A DNA stretch of 64,000 nucleotides, from NCBI GenBank assembly GCA_025093985.1, contig JACAAK010000009.1:2976001-3040000 (forward strand). Direction: 5' to 3'. Origin of the DNA: Calvatia gigantea. Lineage: Eukaryota; Basidiomycota; Agaricomycetes; Agaricales; Lycoperdaceae. The number at the start of each line of letters is the position of its first letter. Positions within the stretch are counted from its first letter, which is position 1. This document shows, one piece after another, positions 20,909-33,879 of this stretch. The notes under the pieces were generated by a model. It was not told where the DNA came from. It saw only the letters and a program-made list of their open reading frames with translations, and ran no database searches. The position numbers and the translations under genes were made by a program.

Positions 20909-22204
20909 TGTTGTCGGCGATGATGATCGTGGTTGTGAGGAGAGAGGTGAGGGGATGGCCGGCGCTGGTGGAACGAGTAATCAGCTCAAGTTGCCGAGCC
21001 GACAGGAGCTGGTCGGTGTCATCACGTGGTTCATACGTCGTCAGCGCTTGTGCCTCCGGCGCCTTGCGGGCTTTCCTTTCTCATCTCAGACTCCTGTAAT
21101 TTATCCTCGCTTATCCTGCCTTCGGTTTAATCCCCGGCACATCCTGCGAGAGTAACTTGTATGGCCGACGTTCATACTCTCGCATATCTGTTGAAAATCA
21201 GTATCTCCACCCCACTGCGGACTTACTAATTCACTGTCGGCGTAGAATATTCCACACCCTTAGAAGTGGCGGTGACACCCAGTGGCGACGGAGTCGAAAC
21301 GAGCTAGTGACACCAATCCGGTAAAACGTTCCAGGAATGCTTCGCACTAGATGCTCGGTCTGGATTCTTGCAATTAAACGCAACCCTTACGCACGACGGC
21401 CTCATATAATTGCTCAGTGAGAGGTGGGTTGATCGGAGCAAGAAGACCGCGCAGCCGTTCGCCTATGTACTTCACAGATGTCCAGAACCCACGCACGCAG
21501 AAACAGGTGAATTTAATGTAGCATACCCGCAGCCCATGCCTTAGTTTACCCCGCGGAATTTCCACGACTCCCTTCGGAAGTTTGACAGGAGAAGAGTTAT
21601 GGCACATCTGATACACTACCAACAATCTATCAACAGGGCGGTCACGAAGGCAAGCCAACTTTAGAGCTAACTGTATCGTTGAGTACCTGCTCTTTCAGCG
21701 TTAAGTATTATAGAGTTTGACACAATGTTCTTTATCTCGCCGGAGATATTTAACATAACCTATTCCTCCCTCAGCGAGGCCGCCAAAGAAACCTATCACC
21801 CCAAGAAGACAAGCTGAAATGTGTTGACCGTGTCATACAGCCTTGCTGACACGGGAAAGATAGGAGCCAAACGGTAATTGTGATTCAAAGATTTGACTCC
21901 CATTCGGATCTTCCTTCTCAGGGACCTTTGCAAAAGGAGCCTGCATTATGGAGAAGAACATCATGTCCACCACCACCACCACCACCACGCTAGGCCGGTT
22001 GCTTACTTCCTTTCAGTGGCCCTGCGCGGTAAGGTCAAAGGTGGCTCGGAAGGTCTGATGGCTAGCAGGGGTCTTCTGTCAGAGGATCTTTCCTCCGGAA
22101 TCATTAGGCTTGTTGAGTCCACCTCTTGTGTGATGACAACTAGAGTGAATTTGTTCAAGATCTGACGATACTTACCGTTGATGCCTTTGGGTATCATCTA
22201 ATCC
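20909..22204. other. Gene-poor stretch
   Basis: About 1.3 kb. The 94-codon minus ORF at 21374-21658 has no domain I know. A (CAC) run at about 21966-21989 gives a chance His or Thr run. No supported gene. Confidence 0.45.
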
Positions 22205-22840
22205 AAAGCTCCAAAACCGTCGATCGGTAGTGTGGGGTTCAGGAACGCCTGTGACCCCTGGTTAATTTCGGTAAGAGGTGATCCAATTGCGGGTAAAATC
22301 AGGGTTGTAAATGGCACAATACCGGCGCAATATGACTATGAGTGGGCGAGCGGTTTGACCTCAGATACAAACGCACACGCCCGCATTTGCATTGAAGATC
22401 GTTGGATATATGTAGCCTCCAGCGGTATCAACTAATTGGAGCTCAAGGCGGATGTCACCTAGCCTGGGGCTCGTCGTGAATAGCTCTATGCATTTGTAAG
22501 GGGAGCACGTTTGGAGCAAGTTCGCCGACCAGTCACTATATTATCGGCTTGGCCACTCCCGTCCGACTAACATAGCAGACTATCTCATTCAGTGTACCAA
22601 ACCGAATCGCTTAATGAAAATCTTTGCGCAGCATCACAAGAGACTATACTGTGTTCCGATAAATGAACAACCCTCCTTGGTTTGTCGTCACCACTGTTTC
22701 AAAAAAGACCGTACAAAACTCTCGTGGAACATACCTTGGGTGTAGCTGGGACCAAAATCTTTGATTGGACCCTCCCCAAACGACATCAGAAAGTCATCAT
22801 CATAAATCCGTTTTTCCGACAGATCCCAGCAAACAAGTGT
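22205..22840 (-). CDS. Possible multi-exon gene, unrecognised, start not found
   Basis: Several minus-strand segments read as good protein and are joined by plausible short introns. A first block contains TLVCWDLSEKRIYDDDFLM and ends at a GT near 22754. A second block (VVTTNQGGLFIYRNT) follows. A third runs through CSPYKCIELFTTSPRLGD and VDTAGGYIYPTIFNANAG. The last ends IDGFGALD with a TAG at about 22198-22200. A TATAAAA lies at about 22895 on the same strand. The ATG nearest the first block is out of frame with it, and the second-to-third junction is not clean, so this may be a decayed gene. No family recognised. Confidence 0.3.
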
Positions 22841-22899
22841 GTCATCTCGTGTGTCGTGCGTCTACTAATATGGGCTTGGAAGCAAGTCTTTTTATACAG

Positions 22900-24607
22900 A
22901 TGGAAATACGAAAGAGATGTTGGAGTAAGTGTGCGATCCCCATATCGCGACCGAAAGAATAGAAGGGTGGAGAGTTGGAGCGATGGGTTGTAAACAACAA
23001 GTCAGACATAGCACGCGCACATCTCCGAGGCCCGGTCAACCTTTAAATGGACCCCCTATTGCTGGGAGAAGGCGTGTTGTAAATAGAGGGCATGGGGATG
23101 GCAGAGTGATGGTCACATCCGCAGTCTGATGGGGCTATGGCAAGAGCTTGACTTTAGGTCGCCCCAGAGATTTAGAAGTCTTGGTCATGTGTTGGGGGAT
23201 GAAGTGAGTATTGGTTCCGACAAGCGCAGCAAGCAATAAAAGATGTTCCTTCAGCCTTCCGAGGCCAGTAGTGCGGATTGATAATTTCGAAACCTAATGA
23301 AATACACCGCAATCAAGGTTAACTGCAGCGTGGTTGTGCGTCAGCTTTTTGCCATGTGGAGAAGCGGCCTGTGTAGAGTTGGCCTGTCAATCAGCCTATG
23401 ACTGATGGGAACACCCATATCGAAACTAGTGAATCCAAGAGAAGTCCAAGAGATAAATAAATGATCACACATATAGAAAGCCGTTGACGTGTAGAAAACC
23501 GGTGTCATAACCCGTTTGGACAAAGCTGAATTCACGAGTAAGTTACAATGCAGTTGACGAGGCCACGAAATCACGGATCTAACAAATACTCGTTCCGATT
23601 TCCGTTCCCACTGTTGCGGTACTTCGAGCGCTTCCTCTTTGATGTCGAGTAACCAAAATAAGCCAGGAGGTACGGTATTTATACTGTAGGTGCGAAAAGA
23701 ACCGGCCATTAATAATGGCGTCGAACTGAATAGAGTATGAGGTGACGGACAGCCTCAGAAGATCTAGGCAAGAGTGGGCGTGATCAGCAGACATAAGGCT
23801 TGGTAAACAACTGGATCTATTGTTCTTCCCGGTATAGGGGAGAGGGATGATGAAGCAGGAGTTGAACACCATCATGCCGCTATGTCGCCGACGAAGGATC
23901 GAAGCAATCGCATCTATTTTTGGGGATTGTGGATTATTGAGAATAAGGAGTGACGGAGTTGCAACGGTAACGACGTGCCTGTAAAATGGAAACTCCCTTT
24001 TTGGGACACGGGCTTGGTTGTAGGAATGGTGTGGAATGGGAGGCCTTATAATGACAAGGTTGAGCGAGTTGGGTTTGTGCGTCTTCATTGACTGTATTGG
24101 CGGCGGAGCTCTGGGTGTATTAGGGTGTCAGTCAGGTGGGCGATGATAAGAAGCAGGAACGAGCGAATGGGGGAGCGGATGGGGCGAAAGAAGCATTAGC
24201 CTGCCGTCTGTGAGAAGAGTTCCGAAGCTTTAGCTTTTCGTCAATAAAGACAGAGCTAGACAGACCTTGCAAGTTCTCTGCGTTGGCCAGCGGGCTTTTA
24301 TAGGCGTTGGGTAGAGGGCAGGGACTTGTTTTGTTTTGCTTGTGCGATGAGGGTGCGGATCTGAGGGTGATCTGGAGTGGTTTCGATCAAGTTCGGTGGG
24401 GTCATGTGATAATCACGAGGTAGTTCTCAATAAGATCTGAGATTGAGTCGGGATTTGACGCTGTTTTGTGATTGCCGTATACGGCAAGTCGTCTCAAACC
24501 CTTAGGATTCGACCCAGCTTGTCAACCTCTATCAGCATCGACCTCAGCGCTGCTGTACACGACAACAAACTACCTTTTTTCACCGTTACCCACGTCGACA
24601 ATTAGCA
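22900..24607. other. Gene-poor stretch and upstream region of the phosphatase gene
   Basis: About 1.7 kb. Minus ORFs at 23341-23709 (122 codons) and 23579-24088 (169 codons) have no recognisable domain or splice partners. I do not call them genes. The right-hand ~150 bases are the likely 5' UTR of the next gene. Confidence 0.45.
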
Positions 24608-27600
24608 ATGCTCGACGCCCACGGCGTCTCATACCCCCCAGCTCTCCTTGGTAGCCTCCCGCAGCTGACCCCCCCTGTCCGACTTCTGTCCGCCAATGCC
24701 TTTGAAAAGCTTCACCTTTCACATATCGTCTCGCATCCTCAAGATCATGTCCTTTTTCCGTTTCTCCATGGATTGGAAGGCGAAAACGAGGCTCAAAACT
24801 CGTTTTTCGCCACGGCCCCAAACGCACACGAGACCCACATGCATACACAAACCCAGCGCCCGAGAGTCAAGGTCCCGAAGTACAGGGGCCTCGTCTGGGT
24901 CGTCTGTGAAGAGGACTTGGAAGCAGAGGGTGATGCTGTTTCTCTCCGAATTCTCCGTCGGAAGAACCTTCATACCGTGCCCGATGTTGCGTCCCCTTCC
25001 AGTTCAATGTATTCATCCAGTTCCGATTCATTTGAGGACGACGACGACGACGACGACGACGATTATAACATAGAGGATGATTATTTACAGGACGGACAGC
25101 AAGATATTCGCGTCGGTGTTGCTGGGTCTGATGAAGGCGGCATGCAGCTCTCGCACGACGAACCCATGGACATTGAACAAAGCAAGGATAAAACCCTACC
25201 CGAGGATCCTGATAACCAGATACACATGCACCCCGTAAACCACCGATCTATTCACCATCCATCTACTATACCAGTATCTTCGTCCGTCTCAAGCACTAAT
25301 ACGAGCTCCTCCAGCGGAGCTAGTTTCTCTTTTGACACTTCGACTTCATCGACCTCACCAGAGTCAGACCTCACGTCTGGTTCCTCTTACTTTCCCAACC
25401 CTGAAGCCACGCCAGACGCCCTTACGCCGGGGTGAGTATTCGTCATTTCGTCCCTTTTACTTCCCGAGTGTCGACATTGTCGTCAATTCGCGGGTCTCGA
25501 TGCAGCATACCAATTCGGGCAAGGCATAGGTTTCCTGTGTTCGCCGTCGATGTGCATCCTTACCTGCGGCTGTTATTCAACATCTCCAGCGACTGTATCA
25601 CACGGCGGCCGATTCGAGCCTGATATCATCCTGACTTCACAAGTCCGTTACATAAAAGCTGTTGGCCTAGTTCCTTTATTTCCTCTCAAAATGCGACGGA
25701 GATATGAATTAACACACTTCTTCGAACAGCCTCGACTGCAGGACTGAACGTGCCCAGGCGTCTCCAGTCCCACCCAAATCCAGGGTAACAGATCCGTCTG
25801 CACCTCCGCTGTTCACAGGCACCTTCCGACCAAAAGAGCTCTTGCGGCGTGTGAGGCTCCAAAATGGCGAATTTGATTGGGAATTTTCCCCAGTTAAGGT
25901 TCCCGAGGGCATATCACTCCGAAACTTTGGTATTCAAGTGGTACGCATCGCTTTGTTCCTCAAATAAACCCCATTCTTACACTTACCCCTAATTGTAGCC
26001 TATTTATGCCACGCTCTCCGACATCGTCGTCTATTCCCCGAAGGGGGTTAGCCCGGCTGCGATCGCTCTAGCGCAGCGCTTCGCTCGTGCTATTGAGCTT
26101 AAGCGCCAGGAGCGCATTCGTGCCCTAGGTTTCTCGGGGCTGCCAGATGAGGAGGAGGTGCATAGCCTCCTCAAGTACAATGTTTTCGTCCTTGATGCAG
26201 CCGAGGAAGATATGAGGAGAGGGCTGTCGCATTTGATGATGCGTATATGCGTGGAACCGGTCACAGGCGGGCTTTTCGGCACGCGAACCATCAACCACGG
26301 AGCTCATACGGATGGTTCTGACGGCCATGTTGTTGAACTGGATGCAGTTGAGTCCAGAGAACGTGAAACTACTGGTTTAGGTGTCGTTGGAGATATGGAA
26401 ATGGACGTCGACGATCCTCCACAAGCTGTGCAAAAACGACCGAAGGGAGCTACGGACGAATTGATCCCCAACACCGTTGATTTTGCTCAGCGGGAAAAGG
26501 AGGAGATGCGGGATCTGACGAAAGCATCAGAAATTATCAGCCTTTTCCCTCTACCGCCCACTGCCAGTCCCAAGGGTTCTCCCAGTTGGGGTCCTCAAGA
26601 GGAAGGCACGCAGCAGAGGCATAGGTCTCATTCGTCCGCCACATCCCCCCATCATCCATATCGTTCCACAAGGCCACCTCATCTTCAATTCCTTCCCCAA
26701 GTTCAACCTCCCACCTTATCACAACCAGACTTCACGTTTTCCCCACCACTTACCGCTGATATTGACACGTCGTCCACTGCCTCTCACTTTGACCCTCGAG
26801 TCGGTCAGGTCTTCTTGGGAAACTCAGGGGATGTGCCATTGGCTCAGGAATCTCCACAGTCGGGTAGCGTTGAGGATGACCCATTCGATTATGAAGGTAC
26901 CAACGATCCAAGGAAAGCATTGGGGTACGATATTTGCATTGAATGTCACGATCTCGCCACCTTTCCAAGCGCGGCTCACCTTCGAGCTGCAGAGGAACAT
27001 CTAGCGATGATGGATCTTGCATGGGCCCAGAAGTACGAGTGCCACATGCAAGAGCGCTTCGACCGCGGAGAGGACCTTGACGAAGAAGACATACCACCCA
27101 GACCACCTCCGCATGCAAACGCTGTCATCCATCTCACTTTACCCAGCTCCCCATCAAATACCCAAGTCACCATGAGCTCTTTGATGCCCGTTCTCCGCTT
27201 CTTGGAGAAATGGCTTCGTCCAGTGGTGCCCCCTCCATGCAACATAGTCCGACCTCCTCCACAAGCTCCCTCTCCCGCTGCTACTCAAGCACCGCCTCCG
27301 GGGGGTTCATCCGGGAGGCGTTGGTCCTCTGTAACATCCTTCATGCCTTCCTTCGTGCCATTCACATCTTCCTCCAGTTCCAACTCCACGTCAACAAAAT
27401 CGGCGAATAGCAATAATATCCTTCCTCCTCGTAATCGGTCATTTACCTCGCCTAGCCCTGCAATTATTCCTTCAGTCTTGAAGCCGAAACCTCGTTCCCG
27501 ACCTACTCGACCACTCAAAGTTTTGGTATATTCCTCGGACGGATATACCGAGTCATCTGTGCCAGCTTTATGCCTTCTTATGGCAATCAAAGGGCTATCG

Positions 27601-28958
27601 TTGCCCGAAGCATACCTGGAGTTGCAAGTTGCAAAAAGACGGAGTTTCTTCGTGTATAGCAACGATCTTGGGATTCTTAGAAGGATGGAAAATCGACTGA
27701 GAGAGGAGCGAGAGCGGAGTGGGCTACCTTTGATGAATGGTGTCAGTCCAGGTTCTGGTACCCGAGGATGGGCAAATGGGAGTATGAGAGGTGCGGGAAA
27801 TCGTCCAGCAGCAAAAAGTGTTTCTTTTGGGACGCCACCTAATCTACCTGGATTTATTCGGTCGCCGGCCGTGGTTGCGCCACTGCAACCACCTGGGAGT
27901 CATACAACACCTCAACAAACTCAGTTGCGGCAGCACGCGCATGAAAATGACGTTGCAACAATTCCAGACGCATCGGGGCAGGATGGAGACAGGATGGCCG
28001 CCTCTGTTGGGAGCTTACCTACTCCCCTCGGACATAACTCCTCTGGCGAGAGTGTGGCTGTGATCAAAGGCAGACCAAGGGCTAATACAAGTCCTTGGTT
28101 GCCGAGTTTGTTTGGTGGTGACCACCAGCTGTGGTTCAATGATCCCAGGTTCGATGGGAGCTTCCCCAGTCGTGTTTTACCGTTCTTGTACCTGGGCAAC
28201 CTGTAAGTCTTTTACGATTCCATGATTTTCTAGTATTCACCTCATCATGCTGTGATAGGAACCACGCATCAAACGCATATATGTTGCATGCACTCGGAAT
28301 TACGCACGTTGTTTCCGTAGGTGAATGTGCGCTCGTGCCACCACCCACGACATCTACAAGTAGCGCAGGCGGAACCGGGCACATGACTTCAAATGCGTGC
28401 AACCATCCTGGACCCTCTGCGCAATTTGTTGCTGGGAAGGGACCAGGAATGCACGGCAGTCTGTGGATTGAGGAGAGGGAGGGGAGGATCAAGGTGCTGG
28501 ACATCAAGGGCGTGTGCGATGATGGGATCGATACGCTCGAGCCGCAGCTGGAGCCTATTTGTGAGTGGATTGATAAAGCGAGGCAAGAAGGAGGACAGGT
28601 GCTTGTGCATTGTAGGGTGGGAGTGTCAAGGAGTGCGACTGTCACTGTGAGTCTCGATAGCGCCCGATCGAATTCCGTGCTCTCTTAAACGATATACCTT
28701 CTCCAGATTGCATATGTCATGAAACACCTGAACCTCCCATTAGTGGATGCGTATCTCATCGTCCGTTCGCGCCGGCTGTCTGTTCTGATTCAACCGAATA
28801 TGCGACTGCTGTATAACCTTTGTGGATGGGAGATCAAACTAGCGAAGGAGCGCGCGGATGGAGATGAGAAGAAGTTGAAGAGGGAGCTGTCGAGGACGTT
28901 GAGCTGGCCGTACCTTGCGAAAGAGGTACACGCGTTGAATCAGAAGTATCTACATTAA
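24608..28958 (+). CDS. Pps1-like dual-specificity protein phosphatase
   Basis: Five exons: 24608-25431, 25742-25940, 25999-28202, 28259-28646, 28707-28958. They sum to 3867 nt (1288 residues), in frame throughout. The N-terminus has the family block LSHIVSHPQDHVLFPFLHGL and a YRGLVWVVCEEDL segment, followed by an Asp run. The middle carries LRNFGIQVPIYATLSDIVVY and YNVFVLDAAEED, as in fungal Pps1 relatives. A long Pro/Ser-rich region follows. The C-terminal catalytic domain reads NHASNAYMLHALGITHVVSV and then HCRVGVSRSAT, with the nucleophile Cys near residue 1194. Yeast Pps1 acts on S-phase and Rho-pathway regulation; function here is inferred from similarity. The first intron is long for this window (310 nt). 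An alternative acceptor 12 bases upstream (exon start 25730) would add four residues. Confidence 0.92.
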
Positions 28959-29553
28959 GGAGGTGTTTATGCGTGGTAGATGACCACAAGGTATTGGTTA
29001 CATCGCGTTTACAGAGGGGATAATCCTGTGTCTCATCCCCGACCCTACTCGCACTTGCCTCCCACCTCGAGCTACGCAAGTACGTCTCGTAAATCAACGT
29101 AAATCAACCACCGCTCCTTTCTTGCCTCATCCGCGATCTCTTGTATCTCCCGACTCATTTGCGACCTTTCTCGACTTCTGCCTTGCATATATATTCTCCT
29201 TTGTAGTCCTTTCATTTCGATATTCTTTTGCATCATGCCGAATAACTCCACACATTGTAAAAACAAATGTCTGTACGTTTCCCTTGTGCTAGCGTGGTGT
29301 GTTTCTTTGACCCGCGTATACCACGGGTCCATTGGGCCGTTGTCATATCTTGTAGACTAAGAAATGAAATCATTCCCCTACCTACTTGTTTTTTAATTTT
29401 CTTCATGTCAAGATTGGATGAATCCTGACTCAAGCTTCAGCACAGAAGTGACTTTGTGATGGACAAAGGTCAATATCTTATTATCGACTGGCCTTTCATC
29501 CAGACAATACCCAAGTTATAGCATTATATATTGCAAGTCTGTAATACAAAGGA
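28959..29553. other. Convergent intergenic region
   Basis: 3' sides of the phosphatase gene (+) and of the NTPase gene (-). Nothing recognised. Confidence 0.5.
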
Positions 29554-30835
29554 CTACAGTAATATTCGCTCTCCCTGACCAATACCTAAGCCATGCTCAT
29601 CCCAACCGCCTTCCACTAATAACTGCTTGATTAGACTTGATGCAGTTTCTACTCTAGGCTTGTCACGCGTAAAGCTGGGTCTAACTACAAATATCATAGA
29701 TGCTATATCAGGAGAAGTATGAAGAAACCTGCTAATGGCCCGGATATTTTGCTTAAGGCCAATTTCATTAAGCCTGATAAATAGCTGAGTCAATTCCATT
29801 TCATACCCCCCGGGTTGCCATGCCCATACATATGCCCGGTGAGCAACTGGCCCATAGTTGGCATAAAATTCTGGAATGTGTGAAGCATGTTTGTCATCAA
29901 TGGGAAGGGCATTGACATTGGCAACTAAAAACTTCAAGATCAGTGATATATTATTTTTATAGACAGAAATTAAAGACAAACGCAAACATAATCTCCTCTA
30001 AGGCCATAGGTTTCAGGAAGTACCGGTAAGACCAGTAACGATAAGTTCTTTTAACCCAGCCTGGTATTACAATATAAGTTGTAACTGCTTGGATGATAAA
30101 GCAGGATAGTCCAGTGATTCTATTGGAAACATTAGGTAGGACTCCACTGGAATCAACAAGGCACCAAGTATGAGACGAAATAAGGTTTTTGAATGAAGCC
30201 CAAATAAATGTATCTGTTGAGATTCCGAAAACTCCAAGTGAGTTGTAAATAAAAAGTGTTGAGGAATCACTTTGAAAGATAATTGGGCGGTGCTCTGCAA
30301 GACATCTTACAAGAATATACCAGAGGCCAATAGATTTTCCTTCATTATTACACATAAGTGGTATGAAGTATAGTTATTGAAGACAACACACTTACCAATA
30401 CCAGGTTGACCAGTTATAATCATAGCTTGGCTTGGATCTCCTTTGCATTTTATAGTGTAGTGCCTTGTTAAGCCCCGAGGTGGTGTATCTATATTAAATC
30501 ATCAGAAATAAATACAACAACATATTAATTACTTACTTACCCAGCTTATATATACAATTGTCTGGTGGGGTCACAAAGCATGTTTTATTGCCTAAGTACA
30601 GCTGGACAGCATCGTTGTACACATTCTCATATTCTGGGCGAACAAGTATAGATGACAAGGATTTGTTTGGGAGGTTGAGTTCAATAGTAAGCAACTGAAA
30701 GCCATTTTCAAGCTTGAACAGTGTATGTGGTTCATGCCAAGCACTGTGCCAGAGTTTGTAACGAAAGTCTTTGGAGTCAACTTCCCATATAGTGCGACTA
30801 GCTGCAGGCTTTGACGAGTGGCCTAGTAAAACCAT
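29554..30835 (-). pseudogene. Partial NTPase of the fungal Crinkler-like NTPase-nuclease family
   Basis: Minus-strand exons 30835-30541, 30488-30396 and 30339 to about 29965 are joined by clean GT-AG introns (52 and 56 nt). The second intron splits the Walker A motif GQPGIGKS. The order (a LWHSAWHEPHTLF segment, VYNDAVQLYLG, the P-loop, TWCLVDSSG as a Walker-B-like strand, FLKPM) is that of mushroom NTPase-nuclease genes related to Crinkler proteins. A downstream segment (ALPIDDKHASHIPEFY ... MIFVVRPSFTRDKP) continues the middle region. However, no GT-AG pair joins it to exon 3 in frame, except a weak 40-nt option. The protein stops at 29554 without the C-terminal PD-(D/E)XK-like nuclease domain present in the relative at 39110-41025. 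Probably a damaged copy. Confidence 0.72.
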
Positions 30836-31937
30836 GATGGTAGGAGAGGGCAGGGTGTCAATACTGGACTAGTTTCAGAGTTTGCAACAATCTTTATATA
30901 GTATAATTTACCAACTTCAGACATGATATCATAACGATGAATTGTAAGTCTCAGAACCCCACTCATAACATTCAAATCAAGGATGAGATGACGACTGGAG
31001 AAAGAGTGAAAGTTGGATGCTGGTTCGACTCCTTGGTCTCGACAAGGTGAGAGAACCGACGGGTAGTGGTTTGGTTGTGCGCGTAGGGAGCGGAGAGCTC
31101 AGGGGGATTGTGAGGGGCGGGTAGGCATGGTTTCAACAGAGGATGTGTCATTACGGTCATACTCTTCAATAGAGGAGGCAGAATTCCTGCGGGGACGAAG
31201 AGAACCACTAATGATGCATGATGCATGATGGTTGAGGTGCATCAAGAGACGCCTGTCACATGGCTAACTCTCCAATAGAGACAGACCCTGGCTCCACGGC
31301 AACAGTGATAAAATTTCTCGTGGACGACAAAAGGTCTATCTAATCCATCGGACCGACGACGTGGAATTTCTATAAGGCAGGTGAAAGCAGCACAGGCTGG
31401 TGTGGTATAGGTTGTGCCGGAGCCTCGATGGTTGTTAGGTGGAAGTGTGATCGACCTCGGTGACTGCAATGTTTTTAGGACGCCGAGGGACTCTGTTTTT
31501 GTGAGTGAGACACTTGAAGTGTGGATGCAAGACGTCCCGCTTGTGATTTGGGTTGTTTCTGTATGACAACAGCGCGACGGTGAATGAGTTCGTCATTTTC
31601 GTCCATCGCAAAGGTTCTGTCGACACTGACTGAGACAGCGTTTGCCCGCGAGACAACCCTAATCAAGTTTGAGGGGTTAGTGTGCGAGCGAGGTATGATC
31701 GGGTCCATTGAATTTTGGATAGTTAGATACGTACTTGTGGTGGACAGGTGAATCCAGTAGAAGGTGCTGTGTTTGTAAGCGGGATGACGGACGCGTTTAC
31801 GCGAATGTGTATATCGTGGCTGGAGGAATCACACCCACTAAATTTTGGACATTAAATTTTGGATGTTTGCCACTCCAAGCAAGTTGTTTGCAGTGCTAAT
31901 TCCAGCATTACGCACTGTCTCGTTATTCCAAGAAGGA
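30836..31937. other. Intergenic between the NTPase gene and a PARP fragment
   Basis: About 1.1 kb. Short minus ORFs (31242-31708) show no domain. Nothing recognised. Confidence 0.45.
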
Positions 31938-32181
31938 GTGGGCGGAGTGGACGGCCCTGTGATTGTTGGAAATCCCAAGAAGCGTGTGCGCAAAGCTGTT
32001 AATCTGACCGCTCCACCTCCTGGACGTCACTCGGTAAGACCTCTTTTTGTACCTCTTGAATGAGCCCTCATTGTGAGATTCGTAGGTCATTGGTGAACCT
32101 GGCGTAGATTCGAATTACGAAGAGACAGTAGTATACAGTAACGATGCGATCAGGCCAGCTTTTTTGAATTATTTATGGTGA
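31938..32181 (+). pseudogene. 3' fragment of a fungal PARP-like ADP-ribosyltransferase gene
   Basis: Two terminal exons remain: about 31938-32033 and 32086-32181, with a 52-nt GT-AG intron. The reading VNLTAPPPGRHSVIGEPG then NYEETVVYSNDAIRPAFL matches the last part of the PARP-like gene at 33880-35756 (LTAPPPGFDSV, NYDELVVYANDAIRPAFL). The Glu of NYEE sits where the catalytic Glu region of this family lies. Everything upstream (zinc-binding motifs, His and Tyr motifs) is missing. Confidence 0.75.
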
Positions 32182-32345
32182 GGCCGTGGAACCCCCTAAA
32201 CTCAAAGCCAAGCTACAGGCGGCGATCAGGACGCTCTTCAAAACTCCCATTGCAACATAGCAAGGCATTGAGGAAGGCGTAATAAATTAGTTATTTGTAA
32301 ATAGTGTACATTAACCTGCAATGTTATTTCCCCCCCGTGGTCTTA
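32182..32345. other. Convergent gap between two PARP-like remnants
   Basis: About 160 bases between the stop of the plus fragment and the stop of the minus copy. Confidence 0.5.
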
Positions 32346-33230
32346 TTAGGTTGTGTACATGATGGCATACGCAGGAAGGATGCCATCGGCTATTGGAATG
32401 AAGATTGATTCCTCATTGACCTGCAATCAAAGACCAAACATCATTAATCATTAAGCAATAAAACGTCTACCTTCGTGCCGCTATCACTCACCACATCATC
32501 CTCGTCGGAAACCTGTCCGGGGAGCACAATTGTATCGCAAGCGACCATCACACGGTACGGAGAGGTCGTACAGGACGTTGAGAACCTATTGGCTTGGGAA
32601 GGATTGCGATAAGAGTAAATTCCTTGTCCGAACCTGTGAAAACGACGCTGAGTGAACGAGGCACTCGTTTCTCCGTGACGGGATGACAAACCTTCCCAGC
32701 ATCGATGTTTCTCCAAATGCGAAGGTCTTGAAAGCGGATTTTACCATACAACATATACCACAAGTTTGGCCATTACAAAGGTTGCCGTCCCTGTACCCAA
32801 GGTCGCAAACACACAGTGAACTGTAGAATGTTCGGATCTCTTCAGACCCTGCTATCCTAGCACTAGTACGTGCGAGGTACACGTGGCGTCATTTATCCAG
32901 AACGAGTTCCAAAGATGAAACACTCACCGGTACGCGTCGTGACGAACCCGAACATCACGAGTCAAGGTGACTTCGTAAGCATTTTCAAACTTTGGCGCGT
33001 CGCCGCCTGTTGAGTCCCATTCGCTCAAGAACTGGGTTCTCACTGCACATAGTTGAGTATCTGGCTATGGTGTGATTGCGTGTGGCTCACGGTTTCTGTA
33101 GGTCGAGCTGTCCGGATTTCATTCCCGGAGGCGTGGTCCTACACGAGCCCGCCGATCACAAGCAACGCAGGGTTCGCCGACAACGCGAGGCTGCGCACCA
33201 CACCGAACACAGCCAGCCACTTGACCTTGA
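32346..33230 (-). pseudogene. PARP-like ADP-ribosyltransferase gene, second copy, with in-frame stop
   Basis: Minus-strand exons: about 33230-33091, 33042-32928, 32856-32692, 32634-32471, 32420-32346. Introns are 48-71 nt, GT-AG, and frame is kept. It reads a zinc-ribbon-like segment (CVRCGAQPRVVGEPCVACD), QFLSEWDST, IRTFYSSLCVCDLG, CNGQTCGICCMVKSAF, RFGQGIYSYRNPSQANRFST and SPYRVMVACD. It ends PIADGILPAYAIMYTT. This is the layout of fungal PARP catalytic-domain proteins (zinc motif, LC--S-CS-C segment, RFG-GIY). Two features mark it as broken: a TGA at 33121-33119 inside the first retained exon, in the frame that splices correctly, and no visible start. The His usually found in the R-(F/W)-H-G motif also appears replaced (TFYSS). 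Confidence 0.72.
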
Positions 33231-33879
33231 CGGACGCCTTCTCTGTATCATTTCGGTATCAATGGTGACAAGTAGATCGAACTCGGGAAACAAAAGGCTA
33301 ACACGGCATGCTCATCTGAGCAGAAATTGGAGAAAGCTGGCTTTCCTGTCGCTCGACAACCGGGAAGTAGACAAGCTGCCGGACTAGCACCCTGTCCACT
33401 GGTCCTTGCGCAGGTCCTACTGCAATACGGGTGCTTGAAGCCCTTCTCAACAAACTTGGGCTTCTTACCACAAATCTAAACCAGTATGTGAGTGAGTTTC
33501 TTTACGGAAAACTGGAACCTGAACTTGAATTGACCTCACAAAGATCGTTGGTGACGGATGATTGCGTGCGGTTGGCACCCCAGTGAACGACACTCTGAAC
33601 GAAGGAAATCATAGTTTGAAGGGCAGTCGAAAGATGGGAGCTTCGTTTAAAAGACACGCTAAAACATCCAAATTCCTGATCAATTCCGCGCCTGCCTCAC
33701 GATCGACACGCCCTCGCCTCATTGTTCTTATTATCTCTGTAAGTCATTGATCGCTGCATGATTTCGTCGATGTAACATACCGCTTGTTTATAAGCAACTC
33801 GCTTCAGATGCCGAGGGATTCGTCAAAGATCATTTGCTCCTGGTGAGCTAAGTATGCATTTCCGCCGTCTTCGTCGATA
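33231..33879. other. Divergent region between two PARP-like copies
   Basis: About 650 bases. It could hold lost 5' exons of the minus copy and the promoter of the plus copy. Nothing recognised. Confidence 0.45.

Noticed and set aside
21960..21990. His run as a functional metal-binding tract
   Set aside because: It comes from a plain CAC microsatellite with no supported gene around it.
23579..24088. 169-codon minus frame as a gene
   Set aside because: No domain, no splice partners, codon and residue composition look random.
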